Origin: Pseudomonas sp. PSKL.D1
GTDB lineage: Bacteria; Pseudomonadota; Gammaproteobacteria; Pseudomonadales; Pseudomonadaceae
DNA length: 64,000 nt
Direction of reading: 5' to 3'
Assembly: GCF_028898945.1 (NCBI RefSeq)
Contig: NZ_CP118607.1
Span: 3,148,001 to 3,212,000, forward strand
Part shown: one piece after another, positions 43,080 to 51,892 of the stretch
How positions within the stretch are numbered: the first letter of the stretch is position 1
How the letters are laid out: each line of letters starts with the position of its first letter
Position numbers and translations under genes: made by a program
The notes under the pieces: model-generated
The model's input: the letters and a program-made list of their open reading frames with translations, nothing else
Databases searched by the model: none
Told to the model about the DNA's origin: nothing

Positions 43080-44273
43080 TCAGCATGGTTCGCCCTCGTT
43101 AACCCTCGAATCCTGGCGCAGCACCATTGCCACACTCGCCGCCGCCAGCACCAGCAGCGTCGATGTCGCGAGCAGCAAACCACCCACACCGGCACCGGCG
43201 GCCAATATCTGCCCTGCCAGTAGCGGCCCGCTCATCGATCCCAGGCGGCCAACCGCAACTGCCACGCCGACTCCAGTAGCGCGCACATCGTCCGGGTACA
43301 AGCGTGGTGCCAACGCATAGAGAATCAACTGCCCGCCTACGGCACAGGCGCCGGCTAGCGCCCCGGCCACATAGAGCAGATGCAGTTGTTTGAGATAACC
43401 CAGCGCTGCAAGCGCGAGCAACATGCCGGGGTAGACCATCGCCACCGCCAGCAGTGAACGCTGGCGATCCATCAAGCGGCCGGCCACCAACACGCCAGCA
43501 ACGCCGCCGAGGTTGAACAGTACCTGGACAAAGGAGCTATCGAGTCGGCTGAGCTCGCGCCCGGCCAGCAGTGTGGGCAGCCAGTTGAGCAGCATGTAGA
43601 GGATCATCAGTGTGCAGAAGCAACTGCACCAGAGCAGCAAAGTGCTGCGGCTTTGCTGGCGACCAAGCACTACATTGGTACTTTGCGACAAGGTCAGCGG
43701 TCGGCTAACCAGAGGCCGGGACTCAGGCAGCCACAGCATCAGCAGCCCGGCGATCAGCAGCGGCGCAATGCCGCCGACATAGAACACCAGCCGCCATTCA
43801 CCGACCGGCGCGAACATGCCAATCAGTGCCGCGCAGGCACCGCCCAGCGGTACGCCGCAGTAGGTCAGGCTGACCGCCATATTGCGCGAATCGCGACTGG
43901 CGACTTCCGAGGACAAGGCAATCAGGATCGGCAGTGCCGCGCCCATACCCAGACCGGTGACCAGGCGCGCAATCAGCAACTGCGTGTAGCTGGCGCTGTT
44001 GGCGGTCAGGAGTGAGAACAGGCCGAACAGGCTCACGGCAGCAATCAGCACACGCCTGCGTCCCAGCCGGTCGGCCAGCCAGCCACCAGCCAGGGCGCCG
44101 GGCAGCAAACCCACCAGGCCGGCGGTGAAGGCCCAGCCGAGGGCCGCTGGCGACAGATTGAACTCACGAATCAGGTGGGGAGCTGCAATACCTGTGGCCT
44201 GTAGATCCAGGCCTTCGAGCAAGGCCACGACAAAACAGAGCGCAATGGTGCGCACGGTGGATGGAGTAGACAT
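43080..44273 (-). CDS. MFS transporter, aromatic acid:H+ symporter (AAHS) type
   Basis: A 397-residue transporter with the AAHS opening ALLEGLDLQATGIAAPHLIREFNLSPAALGW and WLADRLGRRRVLIAA loop 2-3 motif. It is close in plan to MhpT/HcaT and PcaK, importers of phenylpropanoids and hydroxybenzoates. It lies downstream of the fcs-vdh-ech genes on the same strand, beyond a broken thiolase gene, and would bring ferulate/coumarate or a related acid into the cytoplasm. Twelve hydrophobic segments can be counted. The start is ATG 44273, following GAGG. Confidence 0.85.
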   Translation of the reverse strand: MSTPSTVRTIALCFVVALLEGLDLQATGIAAPHLIREFNLSPAALGWAFTAGLVGLLPGALAGGWLADRLGRRRVLIAAVSLFGLFSLLTANSASYTQLLIARLVTGLGMGAALPILIALSSEVASRDSRNMAVSLTYCGVPLGGACAALIGMFAPVGEWRLVFYVGGIAPLLIAGLLMLWLPESRPLVSRPLTLSQSTNVVLGRQQSRSTLLLWCSCFCTLMILYMLLNWLPTLLAGRELSRLDSSFVQVLFNLGGVAGVLVAGRLMDRQRSLLAVAMVYPGMLLALAALGYLKQLHLLYVAGALAGACAVGGQLILYALAPRLYPDDVRATGVGVAVAVGRLGSMSGPLLAGQILAAGAGVGGLLLATSTLLVLAAASVAMVLRQDSRVNEGEPC

Positions 44274-44326
44274 AGGAACCTCGGTTTTATTGTTGTAGGA
44301 GGGGTGGCATCAGGGCGTAATTACGC

Positions 44327-44899
44327 TCAGGTGCCGGCAGGGTTTTCCAGCAGTACCTCTTCACGCTGCAGGCCCTAACGCCGCGCCAGGTTATGCGCCA
44401 TGTCGATCATGGTCTGCCCAATGGCCGGATCGAGTAGCGCCTCCCAGAGGAAATCTTTGAAGCCCACCGGCGTACCGAGAAGAAAACCGCCGCGGTGCTC
44501 ATAGCTGGCAATTGGGTTACGCGACATCGATTCGACCGCAACACAAAGCGCCAGCCGGAATGTGCACTTCTCCACCTGGTTGCCTGCCTGGCGTAACAGC
44601 TCCAGGCCGATACCACAGATTCGCTGTACGGCCAGCGCCGGCACCTGCAGAGGCACGTCAGCGTAAAAGCCGATATGCTGCGGCAACATGTAGGCATCGG
44701 AACTGGCCTGGGCCAGGCTGCCGGCCAGCAAGCTGTCGACCTGCTCCGCGCCGATGCCGGCACGTGCAAGCACACTTCGCGCAGCGTGAATACCTAGATC
44801 AATAGGCGAGACCTGGGCCAGCGCCCCGCCGTAGTCGATCCAAGGCGTGCACGCTGCTAGCAACGCGACCTGCTCGAAGAACTCGAACTACCCGCTCAT
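44327..44899 (-). pseudogene. Thiolase (acetyl-CoA acetyltransferase) remnant, 3' deleted, two TAG codons
   Basis: The ATG at 44899 overlaps the fcs stop (ATGA). The frame reads MSG, then TAG (44888-44890), then FEFFEQVALLAACTPWIDYGG and a normal thiolase N-domain with the acyl-accepting Cys in VQRICGIGLELLRQAG. A second TAG (44375-44377) falls where thiolases have Tyr (NLARR*GLQREEV). The frame then leaves the family after REEV and ends at 44327, so the C-terminal half with the His and second Cys is missing. It is a relic of the aat gene that accompanies ferulate genes in some Pseudomonas clusters. Not functional as a thiolase. Confidence 0.8.
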
Positions 44900-46773
44900 G
44901 CATCCTCCTCGACCACTGCGCCGTTAGCGCCGGGGTCTGTATACAGGGCATCGACCAGGGCAACGCGGCGGCTCAATACTACGCGCTGGTTAAGCGACCC
45001 CTTGTCGGTGACCTCGCCAGCATCCAGGCTCGGTGCCTCGGTCATCGGGCAGAGCCAGGCGATGCGCGAGGCCAACCCGGTAGCGTCGCGGTTCAGCTCG
45101 GCCAGCAGACTAGATAGCCAGTGCCGTACGGGAACTGCCGACAGCACCTCGCCGACATCGGCGTCATCCGCCAGCCCGGCCAATTCGCGGCAGGCCGGCA
45201 GGTACGGGAACAACAGCAGACCGAGGCGCTGGCGATCCGGGCCGGTTACCACCACATCCTGCACATAAGGTGCGCCTTGTAGCACAACCCGAGTACGCAG
45301 CGGGCCGACGCTGACGAATACGCCGGTGGACAGCTTGAAGTCCTCGGCAATACGCCCGTCGAACATCAATCCCAGCTGCGGTTGCTCGGGATCGGCAAAC
45401 TTCAGTGCATCGCCAGAGCGATAGAAGCCTTCCTCGTCGAAGGCATCGAGAGTCTGCTGCCACGAACGCCAGTAGCCCGACATGATGTGCGGGCCGCGGA
45501 AGCGCCCCTCCAGCTTGCCCTCGACCGGGACAAGTTTCACCTCACAACCAGGCGCCGGCAGGCCGATATAACCGGCCATGGACAGGGGGCCGGTGGTGAA
45601 GGTGCAGGACGGCGAGGCCTCAGTCATTCCCAGGCCGGCCATCATGCGAATACGCTCGCCGCAGTGTTGCTCGGCCGCACGATCAAGACGATCCCAGACG
45701 CTCTGCGACAACCCGGCGGCCGCGAAGAACAGTAGCTTGATACGCGAGAAGAAGCTGTCGCGCAGCTCGGAGTCGCACTCCAGCGCCCCGACCAGCTCTT
45801 CCCAACCTTTAGGCACGGTGAGGTAGGCCGTAGGTGCAATCTCTTTGAGGTTGCGCAAAGTTTCCGCCATGCCCTGCGGCGTTGGCTTGCCACCATCGAT
45901 ATACAGACTGCCGCCGTTGTACAGCACGATGCCTACGTTGTGGCTGCCTCCGAACGTGTGGTTCCACGGCAGCCAGTCGACCAGCACCGGCGGCTCGACG
46001 GCGAACTCGGGAAAGGTCTGTAGCAGCATTTGCTGATTGGCGCAGAGCATACGTTGGGTGGTCGGTACGGCCTTGGGCAACTTGGTTGAACCGGAGGTGA
46101 AAAGAAACTTGGCGATGCTGTCGGCATCCGTACCGGCGAACGCCAGGTCAGCCAGGGTGCAGTCACTCTGCTGCAATAGGCTGGCGAAGCGCTCGCAGAC
46201 CCGACCGGGTAGTTCGCCACGGGTGAATACGAGCGGGGTCTCCACAGGGCTCAGCGCCTCGATGGCACGCTGGAATGGCGTGGCATCGGCGGCAAAGATC
46301 AGCCCTGGCTGTAGCAGCTCGAAGATATGCCGCAGCTTGGCCAGATCCTGCGAAAGCAGGGCGTAGGCCGGCGATACCGGGCAATAGGGAATGCCCGCAT
46401 ACATGGCGGCGAAGGCCAGCTGCAGGTGTTCCAGATCATTGCCGGAGAGGATCACCAGCGGCCGTTCGGCGGACAGGCCATAGCGGAGCAACGACTGCGC
46501 CAGGGCACGCACATTGACCAGCATCTGCCGATAGCTGATGCGCTGCCATTGGCCTTCACTATCGCGCTGGGCCACCAGGGTCGTATCCGGTTTCAATTCG
46601 GCCCAATGCAGCAGGCGGTCGAGCAGGTGTCCGGGATAGGGTTGCAAGGGCTCGTCGGCAAGCAGGTAGAACTCGCCACCAGTGCCGGGGGTGATGGTCA
46701 CCGAAGGTTGGCCGATGGCGACCTGGCGATAGCGTGGCGCCTCAGAGCGCTGCGCTGTTGCTTCAACATTCAC
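44896..46773 (-). CDS. fcs: Feruloyl-CoA synthetase
   Basis: A 625-residue ANL-superfamily acyl-CoA ligase. The phosphate loop is KFLFTSGSTKLPKAVPTTQ, the core motif GLGMTEASPSCTF, the hinge Asp region YRSGDALKF, and the C-terminal Lys in EVTDKGSLNQR. It activates ferulate, p-coumarate or caffeate to the CoA thioester. The start is GTG 46773 with AGGAAAGGCG upstream. It follows vdh on the minus strand by 121 bases. Length and motifs match the Pseudomonas Fcs branch. Confidence 0.92.
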   Translation of the reverse strand: MNVEATAQRSEAPRYRQVAIGQPSVTITPGTGGEFYLLADEPLQPYPGHLLDRLLHWAELKPDTTLVAQRDSEGQWQRISYRQMLVNVRALAQSLLRYGLSAERPLVILSGNDLEHLQLAFAAMYAGIPYCPVSPAYALLSQDLAKLRHIFELLQPGLIFAADATPFQRAIEALSPVETPLVFTRGELPGRVCERFASLLQQSDCTLADLAFAGTDADSIAKFLFTSGSTKLPKAVPTTQRMLCANQQMLLQTFPEFAVEPPVLVDWLPWNHTFGGSHNVGIVLYNGGSLYIDGGKPTPQGMAETLRNLKEIAPTAYLTVPKGWEELVGALECDSELRDSFFSRIKLLFFAAAGLSQSVWDRLDRAAEQHCGERIRMMAGLGMTEASPSCTFTTGPLSMAGYIGLPAPGCEVKLVPVEGKLEGRFRGPHIMSGYWRSWQQTLDAFDEEGFYRSGDALKFADPEQPQLGLMFDGRIAEDFKLSTGVFVSVGPLRTRVVLQGAPYVQDVVVTGPDRQRLGLLLFPYLPACRELAGLADDADVGEVLSAVPVRHWLSSLLAELNRDATGLASRIAWLCPMTEAPSLDAGEVTDKGSLNQRVVLSRRVALVDALYTDPGANGAVVEEDA

Positions 46774-46894
46774 TTCGCCTTTCCTCTGATACAGCGCCTG
46801 CGGCGGGCCTCTGGAGCCACGCCGGACGCAAGGATTGTTTTTATTCTCTTACGCGGAGCGGCACCGACCGGCGCGCCCCTTAACAACAGCAAGC

Positions 46895-48343
46895 TCAGAT
46901 CGGGTAGTGACGCGACCCGTTCTGCACCGTCACCCAGCGCAACTGGGTGAAGTAATCGATCGACGCGCGGCTACCGAAGCTGCCGTAGCCGCTGGACTTC
47001 ACCCCGCCGAAAGGCATCTGCGCCTCGTCGTGCACGGTCGGCCCATTGATATGGCAGATACCCGATTCAAGCCGCTGCGCCAGCGTCAACGCACGCGACA
47101 CATCGCGGCTGAAGATCGCTGCCGACAGACCGAACTCGGAGTCATTGGCCAAACGCAGCAGTTCCTCGTCGCCCGCACCGCGCAGCACCACCGCGACCGG
47201 GCCGAAAGACTCCTCGTGATACAGACGCATGTCCGCCGTCACCTCATCCAACAACACCGGCTGCATGATGCTGCCCTGCACGCCACCACCGGCGACCAGG
47301 CAGGCGCCCTTGGCAAGCGCATCATCGACCAGCGCCTGGATACGCTGGCCGGCTGCCGCGTCGATCAGTGAACCGAGCACGGACTTGCCGTCCTGCGGGT
47401 CGCCTGCACGCAGCTTGGAAACCCGGAATGCCAGCTTGATCACGAAGGCATCGGCCACTCTGGCGTCGACGATCAAGCGCTCGGTGGACATGCAGATCTG
47501 CCCCTGGTTGAAGTAGGCACCGAACACCGCAGCATCGACCGCCGCATCCAGATCGGCATCGTCCAGAACGAGCAACGGCGCCTTGCCGCCCAGCTCCAGC
47601 AGTGCCGGCTTCAGGTGCCGCGCCGACAGCTCTCCGACGATTCGCCCGACATGGGTGGAACCGGTGAAATTGACCCGACGCACCAGCGGATTGGCGATCA
47701 GCCGCTCCACAATGGCCGGTGCATCTTCCGGTGCGTTGCTGATGATGTTGACCACGCCATCGCCCAGCCCGGCCTCGTACAGCACCTGGCCGATCAATCG
47801 GTGGGTGGTGGGACTCAGCTCGGAAGCCTTGAGCACCACCGTGTTGCCGCAGGCCAGCGGCATGGCCAAGGCGCGCACGCCGAGAATCACCGGGGCGTTC
47901 CACGGCGCGATGCCGAGCACCACGCCGCATGGCTGGCGCAGCCCCATAGCGAAACTGCCGGGCACATTGGAGGGGATGACCTCGCCGAGAATCTGCGTGG
48001 TCATCGCCGCCGCCTCGCGCAGCATCCCGGCGGCCAACTGTACGTTGAAGCCATACCAGTTGGCTGCCGCGCCGGTTTCACTGGCTGCCGCCATGAACTC
48101 GGGCGAACGGGCCTCCATCAGCTCCGCCGCCTTGAGCAGGCGCAAGCGGCGCTCGCCTGGCGGCAGAGCGGCCCAGGCTGTGAATGCCGCCTGCGCGGCG
48201 GCCACGGCCGCATCGGCATCTTCCAAGGTAGCGGCGGCGACCCGCGCCACCACTTCCCCGGTCAGCGGGCTACGGCGTTCGAAAGTACGACCATTGGCGG
48301 CTGGGCGCGCCTGGCCGGCGATCAGCAGGGACACATCGTTCAT
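46895..48343 (-). CDS. vdh: Vanillin dehydrogenase
   Basis: A 482-residue aldehyde dehydrogenase. It contains Cys284 in NQGQICMSTERLIVD, the base Glu in LELGGKAPLLVLDDAD, and the cofactor segment FTGSTHVGRIVGE. The PMPFGGVKSSGYGSFGSRASIDYFTQ-type ending (QMPFGGVKSSGYG) is typical of salicylaldehyde/vanillin dehydrogenases. It oxidises vanillin or 4-hydroxybenzaldehyde, made by the hydratase-lyase, to the acid. Between ech and fcs on the minus strand. Confidence 0.92.
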   Translation of the reverse strand: MNDVSLLIAGQARPAANGRTFERRSPLTGEVVARVAAATLEDADAAVAAAQAAFTAWAALPPGERRLRLLKAAELMEARSPEFMAAASETGAAANWYGFNVQLAAGMLREAAAMTTQILGEVIPSNVPGSFAMGLRQPCGVVLGIAPWNAPVILGVRALAMPLACGNTVVLKASELSPTTHRLIGQVLYEAGLGDGVVNIISNAPEDAPAIVERLIANPLVRRVNFTGSTHVGRIVGELSARHLKPALLELGGKAPLLVLDDADLDAAVDAAVFGAYFNQGQICMSTERLIVDARVADAFVIKLAFRVSKLRAGDPQDGKSVLGSLIDAAAGQRIQALVDDALAKGACLVAGGGVQGSIMQPVLLDEVTADMRLYHEESFGPVAVVLRGAGDEELLRLANDSEFGLSAAIFSRDVSRALTLAQRLESGICHINGPTVHDEAQMPFGGVKSSGYGSFGSRASIDYFTQLRWVTVQNGSRHYPI

Positions 48344-48379
48344 GGAGCAACCTCTCGTTCGGCAGACGTTGGGGCAGAC

Positions 48380-49210
48380 TCAGCGCTTGTAGGCTTCGAG
48401 GCCCGGCTTGATGCTCTTGTCGTCGAGGAACTGCTTCATACCCTGCTCACGGCCGCCTTCCGGATCGAGCAGACGGGACTGATCGAGCTTGGCGTACAGG
48501 TAGTCCTCGTTCTGCTCCCAGGTCAGCTCGCGGCAACGCTTGAAGCCGATCTTGGCCGCGCGCAGTACCACCGGATTCTTGTCCAGCAGATTCTCTGCCA
48601 GCTCACTGGTCACCTCGCGCAGTTGCGCCAGCGGCACGCTCTGGTTGACCAGGCCCATGGCCGCAGCCTTTTGCCCGTCGAAGGTCTTGCCAGTCATGAT
48701 GTAGTACAGCGCCTCGCGGTGGCCGCAGGTGTCGGCCATCGCCTTGCTGACAAGGTTGCCCGGCGGAATGCCCCAGTTGATTTCCGACAGGCCGAAGGTC
48801 GCCTCGTCGGCACAGATGGCCAAATCGCAGGCCACCAGCGGGCTGAAGCCACCGCCGAAGCACCAGCCATTGACCATGGCGATGGTCGGCTTGGTGTACA
48901 TACGCAGCAGTTTCCACTGCCATTGCGAGGCCTCGCGGCGGATCTTCTCCTGGAGGATTTCCGGGCCTGCATCGATCTCGCGGAAGTACTCCTTAAGGTC
49001 CATGCCTGCGGTCCAGGATTCACCAGCCCCGGTCAGCACCAGTACACGCGCTTCGGCGTCCTGCTCCAGGGTCTCCAGCACCTCGACCATCTCGCGGTTG
49101 AGCGTCGGGCTCATGGCATTGCGCTTCTCCGGGCGGTTGAGGGTTACCCAGGCGATGCCCGCGTCCAGTTCAACCTTCACGGTCTGCCAACGGCCTTCAT
49201 AGCTGCTCAT
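48380..49210 (-). CDS. ech: Hydroxycinnamoyl-CoA hydratase-lyase (enoyl-CoA hydratase/aldolase)
   Basis: 276 residues from ATG 49210, the exact length of characterised Pseudomonas feruloyl-CoA hydratase-lyases; GAGGTG lies 7 bases upstream, and a GTG at 49219 is less likely. Crotonase-fold motifs are MVNGWCFGGGFSPLVACDLA (oxyanion hole) and ATFGLSEINWGIPPGN with the catalytic Glu. It hydrates feruloyl-CoA and splits it to vanillin plus acetyl-CoA. First gene of the ech-vdh-fcs run; its promoter carries MarR-type operators. Confidence 0.93.
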   Translation of the reverse strand: MSSYEGRWQTVKVELDAGIAWVTLNRPEKRNAMSPTLNREMVEVLETLEQDAEARVLVLTGAGESWTAGMDLKEYFREIDAGPEILQEKIRREASQWQWKLLRMYTKPTIAMVNGWCFGGGFSPLVACDLAICADEATFGLSEINWGIPPGNLVSKAMADTCGHREALYYIMTGKTFDGQKAAAMGLVNQSVPLAQLREVTSELAENLLDKNPVVLRAAKIGFKRCRELTWEQNEDYLYAKLDQSRLLDPEGGREQGMKQFLDDKSIKPGLEAYKR

Positions 49211-49260
49211 GTGACTCACCTCTTGTTTTGTTTGGGTGAGGCAAAGCTATGCCGACAAAT

Positions 49261-49279
49261 TAGTTATGTCAATTAACTA
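49261..49279. promoter_or_regulatory. Candidate MarR operator upstream of ech
   Basis: TAGTTA (49261-49266) and TAACTA (49274-49279) are perfect inverted arms with a 7-base spacer, 50 bases upstream of the ech start on the minus strand. The arm resembles that of the palindrome in front of the divergent marR gene (ATTAGT/ACTAAT). Confidence 0.6.
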
Positions 49280-49394
49280 TTCTTCAAAAAAAACACTCGC
49301 CATGATCCGTTTACAACAGAAACCCCATAAAAAAACGGATAAATGGCAGCTTTAGCAAATGCAAAGCTGGGCATTCACCGACACAATGATTAAA

Positions 49395-49407
49395 ATTAGT
49401 AACTAAT
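49395..49407. promoter_or_regulatory. Candidate MarR operator upstream of marR
   Basis: ATTAGT-A-ACTAAT is a perfect 13-base palindrome ending 19 bases before the marR start, suitable for autoregulation. With the site at 49261 it would let one repressor govern both divergent transcripts. Confidence 0.6.
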
Positions 49408-49426
49408 TCAGCCAACGAGGCCATCC

Positions 49427-49894
49427 ATGCCCCGCAAGCCCAAGGAATCAGTCGCCCAACCCATGCAGGAGCCGCTGGACAGCTTACTCAACAACCTGGT
49501 CGGCTACGTGATGCGCCGCGCGCAAATGAAGATCACCCAGCACCTGACCAATCGCCTGGAAGAACACGACATCCGTCCTGCCCAGTTCACCGCGCTGAGC
49601 ATCATCGAACAGTCACCAGGACTAATGCAGGCAGATCTGGCCAAGGCCTTGGCGATCGAGCCGCCGCAAACAGTGCTGATGATCAATAAGCTGGAGAGTC
49701 GCGGCCTGGCCATGCGCGTGCGCAGCAATCCGGACAAGCGCTCATATGGCCTATTCCTGAGCAAGGCCGGCGAACAATTGCTGGCGCAACTCAAGGACCT
49801 GGCCGCGCAGAGTGACCTGGAAAGCACCGCAGCACTGAGCGATTCAGAGCGCGAACAGCTGCTGACCCTGCTGCACAAGCTCTATCGTGACTGA
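49427..49894 (+). CDS. MarR-family regulator of the ferulate genes
   Basis: A 155-residue MarR protein. The winged helix includes PAQFTALSIIEQSPGLMQADLAKALAIEPPQTVLMINKLESRGLAMRVRSNPDKRSYGLFLSKAG. It is divergent from ech. MarR repressors released by hydroxycinnamoyl-CoA thioesters (FerC/FerR/CouR type) control these pathways in several bacteria, and position plus two matching palindromes suggest the same here. Ligand identity is inferred. Confidence 0.87.
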   Translation: MPRKPKESVAQPMQEPLDSLLNNLVGYVMRRAQMKITQHLTNRLEEHDIRPAQFTALSIIEQSPGLMQADLAKALAIEPPQTVLMINKLESRGLAMRVRSNPDKRSYGLFLSKAGEQLLAQLKDLAAQSDLESTAALSDSEREQLLTLLHKLYRD

Positions 49895-49904
49895 GTCATA
49901 GACC

Positions 49905-50507
49905 TCAGGGTGCCAGCCCGTCGAACAGGGTTTGGGTCAGTTGGCGGATGCGCCTCTCATGCGCGAACAGATCCGGCACCTGGTCCTGGACCAGGCGCAT
50001 GAACAGCACCGAGCTGTAGTCGTTGAGGAAGTCGGCCACGAAGTCGACATCCAAATCCTTTCTGAGCAGGCCGCGCGCCTGCAACTCGCGCAACAGGTCG
50101 CCGACCTGCTGGACCAGGCGTGAATTTAGCTGAGCCGCTGCTTCGGGGCGCTGGGTGAGCAGCCCCAGCGGCAATAGCTCACGCCAGATGGCCACTGGCA
50201 GCGCCTCCAGCTCCTGGCGGATGATCTGCGATTCCAGGTGACACATGGCATCGACCGCATTGTCGAAAGCCGGCATCTGCAACCGCGCGTCCGACACCGC
50301 GCGCTGATCTGCCTTTTCCAGCAGCGCCAGCAGGATGTCCTGCTTGCTACCGAAGTAGTTAAACACCGTGGGCGTGGACACCCCCGCCTGCACCGCGATC
50401 TGTTCGACCGTGGTCGAGGAAAAGCCCTGCCCCTCGAACAACGCCAATGCTGCCCCAACGATTGCCTCCCGACGCTGCTCCTTCTGCCGCTGCCGCAATC
50501 CGCTCAT
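49905..50507 (-). CDS. TetR-family regulator
   Basis: A 200-residue TetR protein: HTH at residues 10-55 (RREAIVGAALALFEGQGFSSTTVEQIAVQAGVSTPTVFNYFGSKQDIL), then an all-helical ligand domain. Divergent from the NylB-like hydrolase gene at 50635 across 127 AT-rich bases that contain a 17-bp perfect palindrome. It probably represses the hydrolase-to-amidohydrolase run. Its stop is 10 bases from the stop of the convergent marR gene. Confidence 0.87.
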   Translation of the reverse strand: MSGLRQRQKEQRREAIVGAALALFEGQGFSSTTVEQIAVQAGVSTPTVFNYFGSKQDILLALLEKADQRAVSDARLQMPAFDNAVDAMCHLESQIIRQELEALPVAIWRELLPLGLLTQRPEAAAQLNSRLVQQVGDLLRELQARGLLRKDLDVDFVADFLNDYSSVLFMRLVQDQVPDLFAHERRIRQLTQTLFDGLAP

Positions 50508-50564
50508 ACCGTCCCTCCTAAAGGCTCTTCTAAGGCCTTGATTCTAGTAAATTTTCAATTTCGA

Positions 50565-50581
50565 TCAAATATTTTATTTGA
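50565..50581. promoter_or_regulatory. Candidate TetR operator
   Basis: TCAAATA-TTT-TATTTGA is a perfect inverted repeat in the divergent TetR/NylB-like promoter region, 54 bases before the hydrolase start. Length and symmetry suit a TetR dimer. Confidence 0.6.
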
Positions 50582-50634
50582 CTATAAATTTTTATGATTA
50601 TAAAAAAAAGGCACTAACAGCGGAGAGAGTTTCC

Positions 50635-51867
50635 ATGAGTACCGATTTCGCCCTAGCGCTTCGCGGCGCGTATCACGCCAGCGCCACCCCGATGCAGCCG
50701 TTGATGCAAGGCTTCCCGCCGCCCGCGGAGCAGCGCGTGACCTGGCACAACTTCATGACGCCGCCCCACAACCGCTGGGCTTTCCACAACCTGGGGCGCA
50801 TCCGCCCGAACATCAGCGTCGAGCGCGGTGCCGGCCAGGTTCGCTCACTGCCCGTCGCCCCTTACGACATCGATGGTTTTTCCTTCCAAAGCGCGGCCGG
50901 GCACGAAGTGCATCTGTCGGAGCATCTCAGCGCTACGCATACCGATGGCTGGCTGGTGCTGAAGGACGGACAGATCGTCCACGAGCTCTACGCCAACGGT
51001 CATCAGGAACATAAGCGCCACATCATGTTCTCCGTGACCAAGTCGCTGATCGGCATGAAAGCGCAGGAGCTGGTACAGAGCGGTCAGCTGGACGACCAGG
51101 CCCTTGCCTCCCACTACGTTCCCGAATTTGCCGGCAGCGCCTTTGGCGATGCCAGCGTGCGTCAGCTGATGGACATGGCCGTGGGCATCGACTATGACGA
51201 GGTCTACGACGATCCGAATTCCGGTAGTTCGCAGTTCGGCTACGCCTGTGGCCTCACCCCGCCGCCGCCCGGCATCAAAGCCTGCCAGTCGCTCTACGAA
51301 TACCTGCCAGCCACGCGCAAACTTGGTGAGCATGGCGGTTTCTTCCACTATGTCACCGCCACCACCGAAGCCCTAGGCTGGGTCATGGAGCGCGCCAGCG
51401 GGCGTAGCTGCGCCGCGATGCTTGGCGATATCTGGTCAGAGCTGGGCTGCGAGCGCGATGGCTTCTTCGTCGCCGACCCCTGGGGGCGCAATGTCACTGG
51501 CTGCGGCTTCAACGCGACCCTGCGAGACATGGCCCGCTATGGCGAATTGCTGCTGAGCAAGGGCAACTGCAGGGGCGATCAGCTTATCTCGGCCGATGCC
51601 ATCGGTGCCGTTCTGGCCGGCGGAGACCCGGCAATCTACGCCGCCAATGAAAGCTTCGCCCAATGGAGCCCAGGCGCTAGCTACAAGAGTCAGTGGTACG
51701 TCTATCCAAATGAAGCCCTGCTCGCGGTCGGCATCCACGGCCAGTACCTGTACGTGGACTTCAAGCATGGGGTAGTGATCGTCAAGCAATCGTCCATGCC
51801 GGTAGCCGAAAGCATTCTGGATATCGACACGGTGCGCCTGATACGCGCGCTGGCCCGTACTCTCTAG
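50635..51867 (+). CDS. Serine hydrolase of the NylB/EstB (class C beta-lactamase-like) family
   Basis: 410 residues from ATG 50635 with GGAGAGAG upstream. The SxxK motif SVTKS places nucleophile Ser133 and Lys136; Tyr239 (GGFFHYVTATTEALGW) is the third catalytic residue; and VGIHGQYLYVD stands where beta-lactamases have KTG. Several stretches (PPHNRWAFHNLGRIRP, YVPEFAGSAFGDASVRQLMDM, IDYDEVYDDP) align closely with 6-aminohexanoate-dimer hydrolase NylB, an amidase that also cleaves esters. No signal peptide, so cytoplasmic. First gene of the TetR-flanked run, 25 bases before the binding-protein gene. Confidence 0.88.
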   Translation: MSTDFALALRGAYHASATPMQPLMQGFPPPAEQRVTWHNFMTPPHNRWAFHNLGRIRPNISVERGAGQVRSLPVAPYDIDGFSFQSAAGHEVHLSEHLSATHTDGWLVLKDGQIVHELYANGHQEHKRHIMFSVTKSLIGMKAQELVQSGQLDDQALASHYVPEFAGSAFGDASVRQLMDMAVGIDYDEVYDDPNSGSSQFGYACGLTPPPPGIKACQSLYEYLPATRKLGEHGGFFHYVTATTEALGWVMERASGRSCAAMLGDIWSELGCERDGFFVADPWGRNVTGCGFNATLRDMARYGELLLSKGNCRGDQLISADAIGAVLAGGDPAIYAANESFAQWSPGASYKSQWYVYPNEALLAVGIHGQYLYVDFKHGVVIVKQSSMPVAESILDIDTVRLIRALARTL

Positions 51868-51892
51868 TCGTCGATCAGCAAGGAGACGTTCC

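Noticed and set aside
47615..49276. 553-codon plus-strand open frame opposite vdh and ech
   Set aside because: Spans two well-identified genes antisense, with no domain and no credible ribosome site.
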